A stretch of DNA of 64,000 nucleotides, from positions 2,418,001 to 2,482,000 of the forward strand of contig NZ_LT670849.1 of the NCBI RefSeq assembly GCF_900142985.1. Direction: 5' to 3'. The notes below the pieces were generated by a model. It was not told the origin of the DNA and ran no database searches. It saw only the letters and a program-made list of their open reading frames with translations. The DNA is from Bradyrhizobium erythrophlei. GTDB lineage: Bacteria; Pseudomonadota; Alphaproteobacteria; Rhizobiales; Xanthobacteraceae. Made by a program: the position numbers and the translations under genes. Numbering within the stretch: position 1 is the stretch's first letter; each line of letters begins with the position of its first letter. Of the stretch, positions 32,990 through 41,507 are shown one piece after another.

Positions 32990-33259
32990 TCAGGCCGCAC
33001 TCGCGGGAGCGAGCTGGCTCATCACCAGACGGGTCAGCGTGCCGACCGACTGGAAGTTTTCCGGCGTGATCTCGGTCTGCGGAATCGTGAAATCGAACTC
33101 CGCCTCGACGGCAAGCATCAGATTGACCATGTCCATCGACGTCAGACCGACATCCACCAGCAGCGTCGTCGGCTCGACATTGGCAGCAATTGCATTCTGC
33201 TTGAGAATGGATTTGACAAGAACGAACAATCTGCCCTGAACGTCGCTAACAGCCTGCAT
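32990..33259 (-). CDS. Small acyl/peptidyl carrier protein
   Basis: An 89-residue four-helix carrier protein with the phosphopantetheine attachment motif DVGLTSMDM (Ser41). It is not the housekeeping AcpP: the sequence is diverged and the gene is not in a fatty-acid cluster. It is divergent from an acyl-CoA-dehydrogenase-like gene and an amino acid:[carrier protein] ligase, so it is the likely acceptor of an activated amino acid (glycine or alanine in characterised relatives). Two perfect palindromes sit in the shared promoter region. Confidence 0.88.
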   Translation of the reverse strand: MQAVSDVQGRLFVLVKSILKQNAIAANVEPTTLLVDVGLTSMDMVNLMLAVEAEFDFTIPQTEITPENFQSVGTLTRLVMSQLAPASAA

Positions 33260-33368
33260 TTCGATTTCCTGCCTGTCGCACTGATCCCATCACTGCTCGC
33301 AAGACATGCAAGCCGTGACGGCGCGAACTATAAATCCGCTATTCTCTTAAGAACAGTGAATCCCGTTT

Positions 33369-33459
33369 GAACAAAAACTTTGTTCCGCTTTTAACGCTAA
33401 TGAGAGTCGTTAAAAAATGAGGCATTGAGAAAACGCCCGATTAACTTTCGTCGACGAAA
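33369..33459. promoter_or_regulatory. Two palindromes in the carrier-protein / flavoprotein divergent promoter
   Basis: GAACAAA-AAC-TTTGTTC (33369-33385) and the perfect 14-base palindrome TTTCGTCGACGAAA (33446-33459) lie in the 294-base region between divergent genes, 110-190 bases from the carrier-protein start and 95-185 from the flavoprotein start. These are probable operator sites that would coordinate both directions. Confidence 0.45.
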
Positions 33460-33553
33460 CGGCAGTCGTTTACCTCGAATTTCATCGACGCATTTGAATT
33501 AAATCTTTAAGCGTGTCGCTCGATCGGAAGTTCTCCTTCGAGGCACATCGGCT

Positions 33554-34777
33554 ATGAACGTTCAGCAAGCCAGTTTTCGTGACCTCGGCGCGGAGAATAC
33601 CGGCGAACAATTCATCGATCGCAGTTCCTTTCCAAAACGAATAGCGGCAACGGCAGCCGCAGCAGCCGCGGACGCCGAAGACGTCGATCGCGGCGCACGC
33701 TTCCCGCAAAAGGCCATCGATACCGCCCGCACTGAGCGGCTGCTGGGTGTCCAGATTCCGAAAGCTTTCGGCGGCGACGGCGCCTCGATCTTCGATATCA
33801 CCGACATGTGCTATGCGCTCGGCCGCGCCTGCTCTTCGACCGCGATGATCTTCGCTATGCATCAGACCAAGATTGCGTGTCTGGTGAGGCATGGAACCGG
33901 CAGCGCCTGGCACGAAGCGCTGATGCGCCGCGTCGCGTCCGAACAGATGCTGCTGGCTTCGTCGACCACCGAAGGTCAAAACGGCGGCAACATCCGCTAT
34001 TCGTCCGCGGCCGTCGAACGCGCCGGCGCCGAAATCTCGCTGGTTCGCAACGCGACCGTGATCTCCTATGGCGCACAGGCCGACGGCATTGTTACGATTG
34101 CCCGGCGTGACGACGACGCGGCGGGCTCCGACCAGGTATTGCTTGCAATCACCAAGGACGACTACTCGCTGACGAAGAGCGTCGAGTGGGAGACGCTCGG
34201 CATGCGCGGAACCTGTAGCGCTGGCTTTGAGCTGAAATTCAAGGGGAACAGCGACCAGATCTTCCCCGAAGGCTATGACAAGATCCATGCCCAGACGATG
34301 ACGCCAGTGGCGCATTTGTGCTGGTCGTCCGCCTGGGCCGGTATTGCGGCAGCAAGCGTCGAGCGCGCCCAAGCCTTTATCCGAAAGGCTGCTCGCGGCG
34401 CAGGTGGCCAGATGCCGCCTGGAGCAGCCCATTTCAACGCAGCCAGAATGACACTCGCCAAGCTCCGCGCCATCATCACCGCCAATCTCGATGCATATGC
34501 TGCCCACGAGCACGACGAGCGGGCATTATCATCGATCGACTTCCAGTCATCGATCAACTTGCTCAAGGTGGAAGCTTCCGAGCTCGCGGTCGAGACCGTG
34601 ATGAGCGCGATGCGGGCCTGCGGGCTCGCCGGCTATCGCAACGACGGCGATTTCAGCGTCGGCCGCCTGCTGCGCGACGTGCTGTCCTCGCCGATCATGA
34701 TCAACAACGATCGCATTCTTTCGAACATTGCCACCACGAGCCTCATGAGCTCGGTGCCGACGAGCTTGCGCGACTGA
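33554..34777 (+). CDS. Acyl-CoA dehydrogenase-family flavoprotein
   Basis: A 407-residue flavoprotein with the N-terminal helical domain (about 15-130), middle beta domain (SSTTEGQNGG, WETLGMRGTCSAGFE) and C-terminal helical domain (NLLKVEASELAVETVMSAMRACGLAGYRNDGDFSVGRLLRDVLSS) of acyl-CoA dehydrogenases. Its position between a carrier-protein gene and an amino acid:[carrier protein] ligase suggests an aminoacyl-carrier-protein substrate rather than acyl-CoA, as with prolyl-carrier-protein dehydrogenases. The ligase gene follows after 28 bases. Start ATG 33554; only a weak ribosome site. Confidence 0.85.
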   Translation: MNVQQASFRDLGAENTGEQFIDRSSFPKRIAATAAAAAADAEDVDRGARFPQKAIDTARTERLLGVQIPKAFGGDGASIFDITDMCYALGRACSSTAMIFAMHQTKIACLVRHGTGSAWHEALMRRVASEQMLLASSTTEGQNGGNIRYSSAAVERAGAEISLVRNATVISYGAQADGIVTIARRDDDAAGSDQVLLAITKDDYSLTKSVEWETLGMRGTCSAGFELKFKGNSDQIFPEGYDKIHAQTMTPVAHLCWSSAWAGIAAASVERAQAFIRKAARGAGGQMPPGAAHFNAARMTLAKLRAIITANLDAYAAHEHDERALSSIDFQSSINLLKVEASELAVETVMSAMRACGLAGYRNDGDFSVGRLLRDVLSSPIMINNDRILSNIATTSLMSSVPTSLRD

Positions 34778-34805
34778 TCTCACAATAATAAAGGGAAGGC
34801 CGAAC

Positions 34806-35741
34806 ATGAACGTCGTCGTCCGATCCAATAAGGTTGAAAACGCCCAGCCCGCCGATCCGCTCGACCATCTGGCCGACAAGCTGTTTCACAAGATGGGCAC
34901 CGATGGCGTTTACGCCCGGACCGAACTCTATGAGCACATGATCGAGCGCTTGACCGCGCTGATCACCCGGCACCGCGAAGCCGGCACGGAAGTGATGCGC
35001 TTTCCGCCGGTCATGAACCGCGCCCAGCTCGAGAAATCCGGCTATCTAAAGAGCTTTCCGAACCTGCTTGGCTGCGTTTGCGGCTTGCACGGCACCGAGC
35101 GCGAGATCAACGAGGCCGTCAGCCGCTTCGACGCCGGCGGCGAATGGACGACCTCGCTCTCGCCAGCCGATCTCGTGCTCTCGCCGGCAGCCTGTTATCC
35201 GGTTTATCCGATCGCGGCCGCCCGAGGCCGGCTGCCGCAAGGCGGCCTGCGTTTCGACGTTGCGGCCGATTGCTTCCGGCGCGAGCCGTCGCGTCATCTC
35301 GACCGGCTGCAATCCTTCCGGATGCGGGAATATGTCTGCATCGGCACCCCCGATGACGTGTCCGATTTCCGCGAGCGCTGGATGGTTCGGGCGCAAGCAA
35401 TCGCCAGCGACCTCGGCCTCGCCTTCCGCGTCGATTATGCCAGTGACCCCTTCTTCGGCCGCGTCGGTCAGATGAAGGCGGTGAGCCAAATGCAGCAATC
35501 GCTGAAGTTCGAATTGCTGGTTCCGCTGCGCTCCGAAGAACAGCCGACGGCCTGCATGAGCTTCAACTATCACCGCGAGCATTTCGGCACGACCTGGGAC
35601 ATCCAGGATGCCGCAGGCGCCCCGGCCCATACTGGCTGCGTCGCGTTCGGGATGGACCGGCTGGCGGTAGCGATGTTCCAGACCCATGGCACGGATCTCG
35701 CGAAGTGGCCGACGTCCGTCCGCGAGGTTCTGGGCCTCTAA
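34806..35741 (+). CDS. Amino acid:[carrier protein] ligase (truncated SerRS-like)
   Basis: A 311-residue homologue of the catalytic core of atypical (methanogen-type) seryl-tRNA synthetases without the tRNA-binding arm. Such proteins from Bradyrhizobium load glycine or alanine onto the phosphopantetheine of small carrier proteins instead of tRNA. Zinc ligands by position are Cys130 (SPAACYPVYP), Glu175 (FRMREYV) and Cys278 (HTGCVAFGMDR), which fits the Cys/Glu/Cys set of the family. Class II motif 2 is CFRREPSRHLDRLQSFRMRE and motif 3 is AFGMDRLAVAM. AAGGGAAGG precedes ATG 34806. Substrate amino acid and final product are unknown. Confidence 0.9.
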   Translation: MNVVVRSNKVENAQPADPLDHLADKLFHKMGTDGVYARTELYEHMIERLTALITRHREAGTEVMRFPPVMNRAQLEKSGYLKSFPNLLGCVCGLHGTEREINEAVSRFDAGGEWTTSLSPADLVLSPAACYPVYPIAAARGRLPQGGLRFDVAADCFRREPSRHLDRLQSFRMREYVCIGTPDDVSDFRERWMVRAQAIASDLGLAFRVDYASDPFFGRVGQMKAVSQMQQSLKFELLVPLRSEEQPTACMSFNYHREHFGTTWDIQDAAGAPAHTGCVAFGMDRLAVAMFQTHGTDLAKWPTSVREVLGL

Positions 35742-35750
35742 ATCTTAGAA

Positions 35751-35770
35751 AGCGGCTGATCTGAGCCGCT
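35751..35770. terminator. Shared hairpin between convergent genes
   Basis: AGCGGCT-N6-AGCCGCT lies in the 44 bases between the convergent ligase and aminotransferase stops. Probably a bidirectional terminator. Confidence 0.6.
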
Positions 35771-35785
35771 GCCTTGCCGGCGGCG

Positions 35786-36667
35786 TCAGCGATGCGCAAA
35801 CTCCCAGTACAGCTTGCGCGCCCGCTGGAACAACGGGCCTGGCTGCAATGAACGGTCGTCGATCCGGATCACCGGCGCGACCTTGGCAAAATTGCCGCTG
35901 GAGAAGATTTCGTCGGCACCGGCGAAGTCCTGATACTTGAGCGTGGTCTCGACAACCGTTACGCCATCGGCGCGCAACAGGCTGATCACCCGCTGCCGCG
36001 TGATTCCGTTGAGGAACGTTCCGTTCGGCGCCGGCGTATAAACCACGCCGTCCTTGGCCATGAACACGTTCGAATTGCCGAACTCGGCGACATTGCCGAG
36101 CATGTCGAGCATCAGGCAATTGTTGAAGCCGCGCGATTGCGCCTCGATCAGGGCGCGTGAATTGTTCGGGTAGAGACAGCCCGCCTTGCAATCGACCGGC
36201 GCGCTTTCCATGGTCGGGCGACGAAACGGCGACAGCGTGATCGCTGAACCCGTGATCGGCGGCATCGGCGCCGCATAGATGCACAGGCACCAGTTCGTCG
36301 TCTCCGGATCGAACAGGACGCCGCCGCCGCTGCCGGTCTGCGCCCAATACATCGGCCGGATGTAAAGCTCTGCCTTGGCGCCGAAGCGCGCGATGCCCTC
36401 GCGGGCCAATGCCAGCCAGGTTTCAACGTTGACAACAGGCTTGAGTTTGAAGTTGACCGCGGAACGATTGACACGCTCGCAATGCGCCTCGAGATCCGGC
36501 GCCACGCCCTCGAAAGCGCGGGCGCCATCGAACACCGTCGAGGCAAGCCACGCGCCGTGGGTGCGGGGGCCCATGATCGGCACATTGCCGCCGTGCCAGT
36601 CGCCTTCAAAGAAGGTTAAGGTCTCGGAAAAGTCGACCGGCTTCACGGTCGGGGTTGATATGGCCAT
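35786..36667 (-). CDS. Class IV aminotransferase, branched-chain amino-acid type
   Basis: A 293-residue PLP enzyme of the fold-type IV group (IlvE / D-amino-acid transaminase / ADC lyase). Seen are the catalytic Lys in DCKAGCLYPNNSRAL, the Glu loop in VAEFGNSNVFM and GTFLNGITRQRVI. ATG 36667 (MAISTPTVKPVDF) is preferred over the open frame to 36706 because it begins at the conserved domain edge. Ordinary leucine/valine/isoleucine transamination is the default; its convergence with the carrier-protein ligase allows but does not show a role in the same pathway. The 329-base interval to 36996 has GC-rich palindromic sequence near 36780-36808 and no gene. Confidence 0.82.
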   Translation of the reverse strand: MAISTPTVKPVDFSETLTFFEGDWHGGNVPIMGPRTHGAWLASTVFDGARAFEGVAPDLEAHCERVNRSAVNFKLKPVVNVETWLALAREGIARFGAKAELYIRPMYWAQTGSGGGVLFDPETTNWCLCIYAAPMPPITGSAITLSPFRRPTMESAPVDCKAGCLYPNNSRALIEAQSRGFNNCLMLDMLGNVAEFGNSNVFMAKDGVVYTPAPNGTFLNGITRQRVISLLRADGVTVVETTLKYQDFAGADEIFSSGNFAKVAPVIRIDDRSLQPGPLFQRARKLYWEFAHR

Positions 36668-36996
36668 TTGCGATCTCGTAACCCGCGTCACAGTGGACGA
36701 TAGCATCCATATTGTCCGAATTTCCTAAGGATTTCCTTTTCCATGGCACACGCGCAATGCGGAACCGCGATCTGATGCGCGCTGCCGCGCCGCCCACGCG
36801 GCGGTAGCCCGCCAAACATGGTTACGAAGTCATGACGAAATTGTTCGCAGCTTTAATCAACGCGCGCGCAATCATTAGGGTTATTTCGTCAATCTTGCCG
36901 CGAATTATTGAAGGCTTGACGGCCGCCATCTAACACATTGGCTTGGGAAAAAAGCACGCTGAAAGTGCGTTACGCGAAGAACGTAGAGGTGGACCG

Positions 36997-38301
36997 ATGC
37001 GCAGCGAAACCATTGCCATTCACGCCGGCTACGAACCCGATTCAGCCACCAAATCGGTTGCCGTTCCGATCTATCAAACGGCTTCCTACGCGTTCGACAG
37101 CGCCGACCACGGCGCCGCGCTCTTCAATCTCGAAGCCGAAGGCTATCGCTACAGCCGGATCGCCAATCCGACCACGTCGGTGCTCGAAAAGCGCATCACC
37201 GAGCTCGAAGGCGGCGTTGGCTCACTTGCGGTTGCGAGCGGTCAGGCCGCGCTGCACTTTTCCATCGTCAATCTCGCCGACGGCGGCGGCAACATCGTCT
37301 CCGTGCCGCAGCTTTATGGCACCACACACACGCTGCTCGGCCACATTCTGCCGCGCCAGGGCATCGTTACCCACTTCGCCGAAAGCGACAAGGCCGACGC
37401 GATCGAAAAACTGATCGATGAAAACACCAAAGCGGTGTTTGCCGAAACGATCGGAAATCCCGCCGGCAACGTCTGCGACATCGAGGCGCTGGCGAAAGTC
37501 GCCCATCGTCACGGCGTGCCGCTGGTGGTGGACAACACGGTTGCGACACCGATCCTGCTCAAGCCGTTCGACTACGGCGCCGACATCGCCATTCACTCGC
37601 TGACCAAGTTTCTCGGCGGCCACGGCACCACGCTCGGCGGCGCCATCGTCGACAGCGGCCGCTTCCGCTGGGCCGATCATGCCGACCGCTTCCCGGGCTA
37701 CAACCAGCCGGATGCCTCCTATCACGGCCTCGTCTATGCGGAACGTTTCGGCGAGAAGGCCTTCATCGAACGCGCGCGCAGCGTCTATCAGCGCACCATG
37801 GGCGCGGTGCTGTCGCCATTCAACGCGTTCCTGCTTTTGCAAGGCATCGAGACCGTCGCGCTTCGTGTCGAACGGCATGTCGAAAACGCCCGCAAGGTCG
37901 CCGAGTTCCTGCGCAACGATCCGCGCGTCGATTGGATCAACTATGCCGGCTTTGCCGACAGCCCCTATTACCCGCTGGTCGCGAAATATCTCAACGGCAG
38001 GGCTTCCTCGCTGTTCACTTTCGGCATCAGGGGCGGCATGGAAGCCGGCAAGGTGTTCTACGACTCGCTCAATTTGATCACGCGGCTGGTCAATATCGGC
38101 GATGCGAAGTCGCTCGCCTGCCATCCGGCCTCGACCACCCACCGCCAGATGACTGCGGAGCAGCAGCGTATGGCCGGCATCCTGCCCGAAACGATTCGCC
38201 TTTCGATCGGCATCGAGCACGCCGACGACATCATCGAGGACATCGACCAGGCGCTGGCGAAAGCAAGCTCGAAGCGCAACCGGCTCGAAGCGGCAGAGTG
38301 A
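36997..38301 (+). CDS. O-acetyl/O-succinylhomoserine sulfhydrylase
   Basis: A 434-residue Cys/Met-metabolism PLP enzyme converting O-acylhomoserine plus sulfide to homocysteine. Motifs are PIYQTASYAFDSADHGAALF, SRIANPTTSVLEKRI, and SLTKFLGGHGTTLGGAIVDSG with the PLP-binding Lys in TKFLGG. Its long C-terminal half (over 430 residues) fits MetY/CysD-type sulfhydrylases. ATG 36997 follows GAGGTGG; the frame is open from 36943 by a TTG, which I reject. The homoserine acyltransferase gene follows after 16 bases, making a two-step homocysteine module. Confidence 0.92.
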   Translation: MRSETIAIHAGYEPDSATKSVAVPIYQTASYAFDSADHGAALFNLEAEGYRYSRIANPTTSVLEKRITELEGGVGSLAVASGQAALHFSIVNLADGGGNIVSVPQLYGTTHTLLGHILPRQGIVTHFAESDKADAIEKLIDENTKAVFAETIGNPAGNVCDIEALAKVAHRHGVPLVVDNTVATPILLKPFDYGADIAIHSLTKFLGGHGTTLGGAIVDSGRFRWADHADRFPGYNQPDASYHGLVYAERFGEKAFIERARSVYQRTMGAVLSPFNAFLLLQGIETVALRVERHVENARKVAEFLRNDPRVDWINYAGFADSPYYPLVAKYLNGRASSLFTFGIRGGMEAGKVFYDSLNLITRLVNIGDAKSLACHPASTTHRQMTAEQQRMAGILPETIRLSIGIEHADDIIEDIDQALAKASSKRNRLEAAE

Positions 38302-38317
38302 ACTCACCGGGCGCGAC

Positions 38318-39340
38318 ATGACCGTTCTGTTGGAAAAACGGCGACTGATCGTCAGTCCGGGTCTCGTACCGGCGCAACAGCGGCGAGAGGACAAGCTCGG
38401 TCACCCGAAAAACGTCGATGCCGACCTCACGATCGGGCTCATCAACAATATGCCGGACTCTGCGCTGAAAGCGACCGAACGCCAGTTCATGCGCCTGCTG
38501 AGGCAGGCAGCCGGCGACGTCCGCATCGATTTCCACTGTTTCTCGCTGGCATCCGTGAGCCGCTCGCAATCGGCGAAAGGGCGCATCGATGGTCAATACA
38601 CCGATATCGCCGAGCTCGACCGGCTGCCGATCGACGGATTGATTATCACCGGCGCCGAACCTCATACCGCAAACCTGAACGACGAGGCCTATTGGCGCGA
38701 CCTTACTGACATTATCGACTGGGCGAAGGAAAACACCCATTCGACGATCTGGTCATGCCTGGCCGCCCATGCCGCAGTGCTGTATCTCGACGGCATCGAA
38801 CGCAAACCGCTTGAGACCAAGTGCTCCGGCGTCTATGACTGCGCCAGCGTTTCGCCTCACTGGCTGACGGATGGCCTTCCCTCCCCCTTCAAGGTGGCGC
38901 ACTCGCGTCTCAACGAATTGCGCGCCGATGAACTGACCGCAAACGGCTATCAATTGCTTTCGCAGCTGCCGCGCGGCGGCGTCAACAGTTTTGCCAAGGA
39001 TTTCGGCAGCCAGTTTATCTTCTTCCAGGGGCACCCCGAGTACGAAGCCTTGTCGCTGGAGCGCGAATACCTTCGCGACATCGCGCGGTTTCTCGCGGGC
39101 GAACGCGACCGTTATCCGGGCATTCCCGTCGGCTACTTCGATACGGGGACCGAACTGCGGCTTACGGCCTTTGCGCTGCGCGCCCAGAACGAACGCCGCC
39201 CAGCACTGATCGCCGAACTGCCCGAGCGCACGCTTCGGGAAGATATTGCGATGGGCGCGGCCGCCACCGTCATGTTCCGCAACTGGATCGGTTTTCTTTC
39301 CGCGCGTGCGCGGGCCGTTTCTCCAGAAGCCAACCTCTGA
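38318..39340 (+). CDS. metA: Homoserine O-acyltransferase, MetA family
   Basis: A 340-residue cytoplasmic transferase making O-acetyl- or O-succinylhomoserine. Glutamine-amidotransferase-like fold with nucleophile Cys147 (IWSCLAAHAAV), His239 and Glu241 (FFQGHPEYE), and TGAEPHTANLNDEAYW. The N-terminal MPDSALKATERQF block is typical of MetA (HTS). Acetyl versus succinyl specificity, set by a residue near the active site, is left open. It is cotranscribed with the sulfhydrylase. Confidence 0.92.
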   Translation: MTVLLEKRRLIVSPGLVPAQQRREDKLGHPKNVDADLTIGLINNMPDSALKATERQFMRLLRQAAGDVRIDFHCFSLASVSRSQSAKGRIDGQYTDIAELDRLPIDGLIITGAEPHTANLNDEAYWRDLTDIIDWAKENTHSTIWSCLAAHAAVLYLDGIERKPLETKCSGVYDCASVSPHWLTDGLPSPFKVAHSRLNELRADELTANGYQLLSQLPRGGVNSFAKDFGSQFIFFQGHPEYEALSLEREYLRDIARFLAGERDRYPGIPVGYFDTGTELRLTAFALRAQNERRPALIAELPERTLREDIAMGAAATVMFRNWIGFLSARARAVSPEANL

Positions 39341-39353
39341 TCGGACGGCTGAG

Positions 39354-40112
39354 ATGGCTGAACAACCCGAACGGCCGACACTGCAAGCGCGCGTCAGCAA
39401 CCGTTTGTCGCGATACTTCAGTGTAACGCCGCTCAGGCTGCGCAACGAACGGCCGATGGTCAGCTTCACGTTCGACGATTTTCCAGAAAGCGCGGCTACC
39501 GACGGCGTCTCCATTCTCGACCAGTACGATGCCAAGGGAACGTTCTACGTGTCGGGCAGCCTGGTGGATAAATGGTGCGACCATTGGCAAGGCGTCAGCG
39601 CCGGCGATATCGTGCAATTGCACCGGCGAGGCCACGAGATCGCCTGCCATACCTTCTCGCACCAGCCCGCGACCGAACTCGATGCCTCCCGCCTGGCCGC
39701 CGAAGTCGAGCAGAACCGCAATTATCTGCGTAGCCTGGCCCCCTCGATTCAGATCGACAATTTTGCCTACCCTTACGGATTGGGGTCGGTATGGCGCAAG
39801 GCGCAGCTCGCGAAGACCTTTCGATCCTCCCGTAGCATCATTCCGGGGGTCAACAGCGGCGTAGTGGACTTGCAATACCTGCGTTCCACTCCGCTCATCG
39901 ACCGGAACATCGATAGGGATGGCATCGATCGCGCCTTCGATGCGCTCGTCGACACCAACGGCTGGCTGATTTTCTACGGCCACGACGTGACCGCCAGGCC
40001 CAGCCCCTATGGCTGCACACCGACCTTGCTGAGGCACGCGCTCGATGCAGCAGCAAAGCGCAACGTCGCCATCAAGACCGTCGCCGGCGCGCTGGATGCG
40101 GCCGGCGCTTAG
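39354..40112 (+). CDS. NodB-type polysaccharide deacetylase family protein
   Basis: A 252-residue carbohydrate esterase 4-like protein. NodB motif 1 is MVSFTFDDFPESAATDG, motif 2 is GHEIACHTFSHQPATELD (metal-binding H-x3-H), and motif 3 is FAYPYGLGSVWRKAQL. No signal peptide is evident, so it is cytoplasmic or non-classical. ATG 39354 is 13 bases after the metA stop, so it probably belongs to the same transcript, although its relation to methionine synthesis is not obvious. Confidence 0.85.
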   Translation: MAEQPERPTLQARVSNRLSRYFSVTPLRLRNERPMVSFTFDDFPESAATDGVSILDQYDAKGTFYVSGSLVDKWCDHWQGVSAGDIVQLHRRGHEIACHTFSHQPATELDASRLAAEVEQNRNYLRSLAPSIQIDNFAYPYGLGSVWRKAQLAKTFRSSRSIIPGVNSGVVDLQYLRSTPLIDRNIDRDGIDRAFDALVDTNGWLIFYGHDVTARPSPYGCTPTLLRHALDAAAKRNVAIKTVAGALDAAGA

Positions 40113-40139
40113 GCCTTGTTTGCCGGGATTTCTTCGCCG

Positions 40140-41471
40140 TCAGCGCAAATTGCCTTTGGTCTCCGGGACCAGGAACGCGCCGACGAGATAAATCGCAAAG
40201 ATCACCACCGCGAACGTCGCGAGCGACGTCGGAATTTGCGCGGGGCTACCGGCCGCCAGTGAGACGAAAGTCGGCATCATGCCGCCGAGTGCAAAGCCGA
40301 TATTCCACGACAGGCCGGTGCCGCTGGCCCGAATCTCGGTCGGGAAACGCTCGTTGAGGAAGATGAGAATCGGCGCGTAACCGGCATTGCCCAGGAAAGC
40401 GATTGCCAGAGCATAAAGCGTGATCGTGGTGGTGTCTTTGGCCGCGGCCATGCCGAGATAACAGAGCGGCAACAAGACGATCATGCAGACGCCGGCAAGA
40501 AGAAACGTCTTCTTGCGCCCGATGGTGTCGCTGAGCGCGCCGACGGCAATCGCCGATACGATCGCTACCACGCTCGCTCCCATCAGAATGAGCGAGGAAA
40601 CGTTATTGGGAACGTTGTTCACGACCTTGAGGAACGACGGCAGATAGCCTGAGGTGATGTAGTAGCCGGCGCCGCCGCCAAACGTCACCAGCAGGTTGAG
40701 CAGCAGCACGTTGCGCCAGCTGCTCGAAAACAGCGTTTTGACTGGCGCCTCGGTTACGCTAGCTACGCCGGCGGCCTTCTGCCTCTGCTTCTCCTTGAAG
40801 AAGGGCGACTCCTCCAGGCTGTTGAAAATAAACCAGCCGAGCAGTGAACTGAGCAGGCCGGAGAAGAACATGCAGCGCCATCCCCATACCGCGAACGCGT
40901 CGCCCGGGAAGATCGACGACGTGATCAGGAAGATGAACGAGGCGAGCAGCGCACCAAGCCCGGCGCCGCCGCCGCCGATGAGCCCGGACATGGCGCCGCG
41001 CCGCTCAGGCGTCGCCGACTCGGTCCCGATGGTGTGGGTCGAGGCGACGACCCCTCCGACAAACACACCCTGAATCAGCCGCAGCACCAGGAACAGGATC
41101 GGCGCCACGGCGCCGGCCTGCGCGATCGTCGGCAACAAACCGAACGCGGCTGTCGAAAAGCCGACGCCAATGATGGCGACGAACATCGCATTCTTGCGGC
41201 CGTGAACGTCGGCATAATGGCCGAAGATCGCCGAACCAAACGGGCGCATCAGCAAGGTCACGGCGAACGAGGCATACACCGCTGCCAGCGACAAAGTCGG
41301 GACAGTCGACGGGAAGAACAGGGCCCCGACAACGGGCGCGACATAGAGCAAAATGAACAAGTCAAACAGGTCCAGTGACCAGCCGAGGACCGATGCGACG
41401 AGCGCGTTTCGCTTTTGCCTCGCATCGACCGGCAGTGACAGCTCGATACTCTTTGAATCAGCAATCGACAT
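40140..41471 (-). CDS. MFS transporter, probable furan/aromatic acid:proton symporter (hmfT1-like)
   Basis: A 443-residue inner-membrane transporter with 12 helices, Asp in helix 1 (GWSLDLFDLFILLY) typical of metabolite:H+ symporters, loop 2-3 motif GHYADVHGRKNAM, and RLIQGVFVGGVVASTHTIGTE. It is the last gene of the leftward operon encoding a CoA ligase, a furoyl-CoA-dehydrogenase-like enzyme and a hydratase, so its cargo is probably 2-furoate or a related acid. The role is inferred from context; the family assignment is firm. Confidence 0.88.
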   Translation of the reverse strand: MSIADSKSIELSLPVDARQKRNALVASVLGWSLDLFDLFILLYVAPVVGALFFPSTVPTLSLAAVYASFAVTLLMRPFGSAIFGHYADVHGRKNAMFVAIIGVGFSTAAFGLLPTIAQAGAVAPILFLVLRLIQGVFVGGVVASTHTIGTESATPERRGAMSGLIGGGGAGLGALLASFIFLITSSIFPGDAFAVWGWRCMFFSGLLSSLLGWFIFNSLEESPFFKEKQRQKAAGVASVTEAPVKTLFSSSWRNVLLLNLLVTFGGGAGYYITSGYLPSFLKVVNNVPNNVSSLILMGASVVAIVSAIAVGALSDTIGRKKTFLLAGVCMIVLLPLCYLGMAAAKDTTTITLYALAIAFLGNAGYAPILIFLNERFPTEIRASGTGLSWNIGFALGGMMPTFVSLAAGSPAQIPTSLATFAVVIFAIYLVGAFLVPETKGNLR

Positions 41472-41507
41472 TTATCCCTCCAATGTCCCCGAAAATTACG
41501 ATCGAAT

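Noticed and set aside
36840..36996. SAM-II or other SAM riboswitch ahead of the sulfhydrylase gene
   Set aside because: Alphaproteobacterial met genes often have SAM-II. I looked for its stem plus the AUAAA and GCUAAA segments in the right order and found only a short GCAC/GTGC hairpin without the conserved core.
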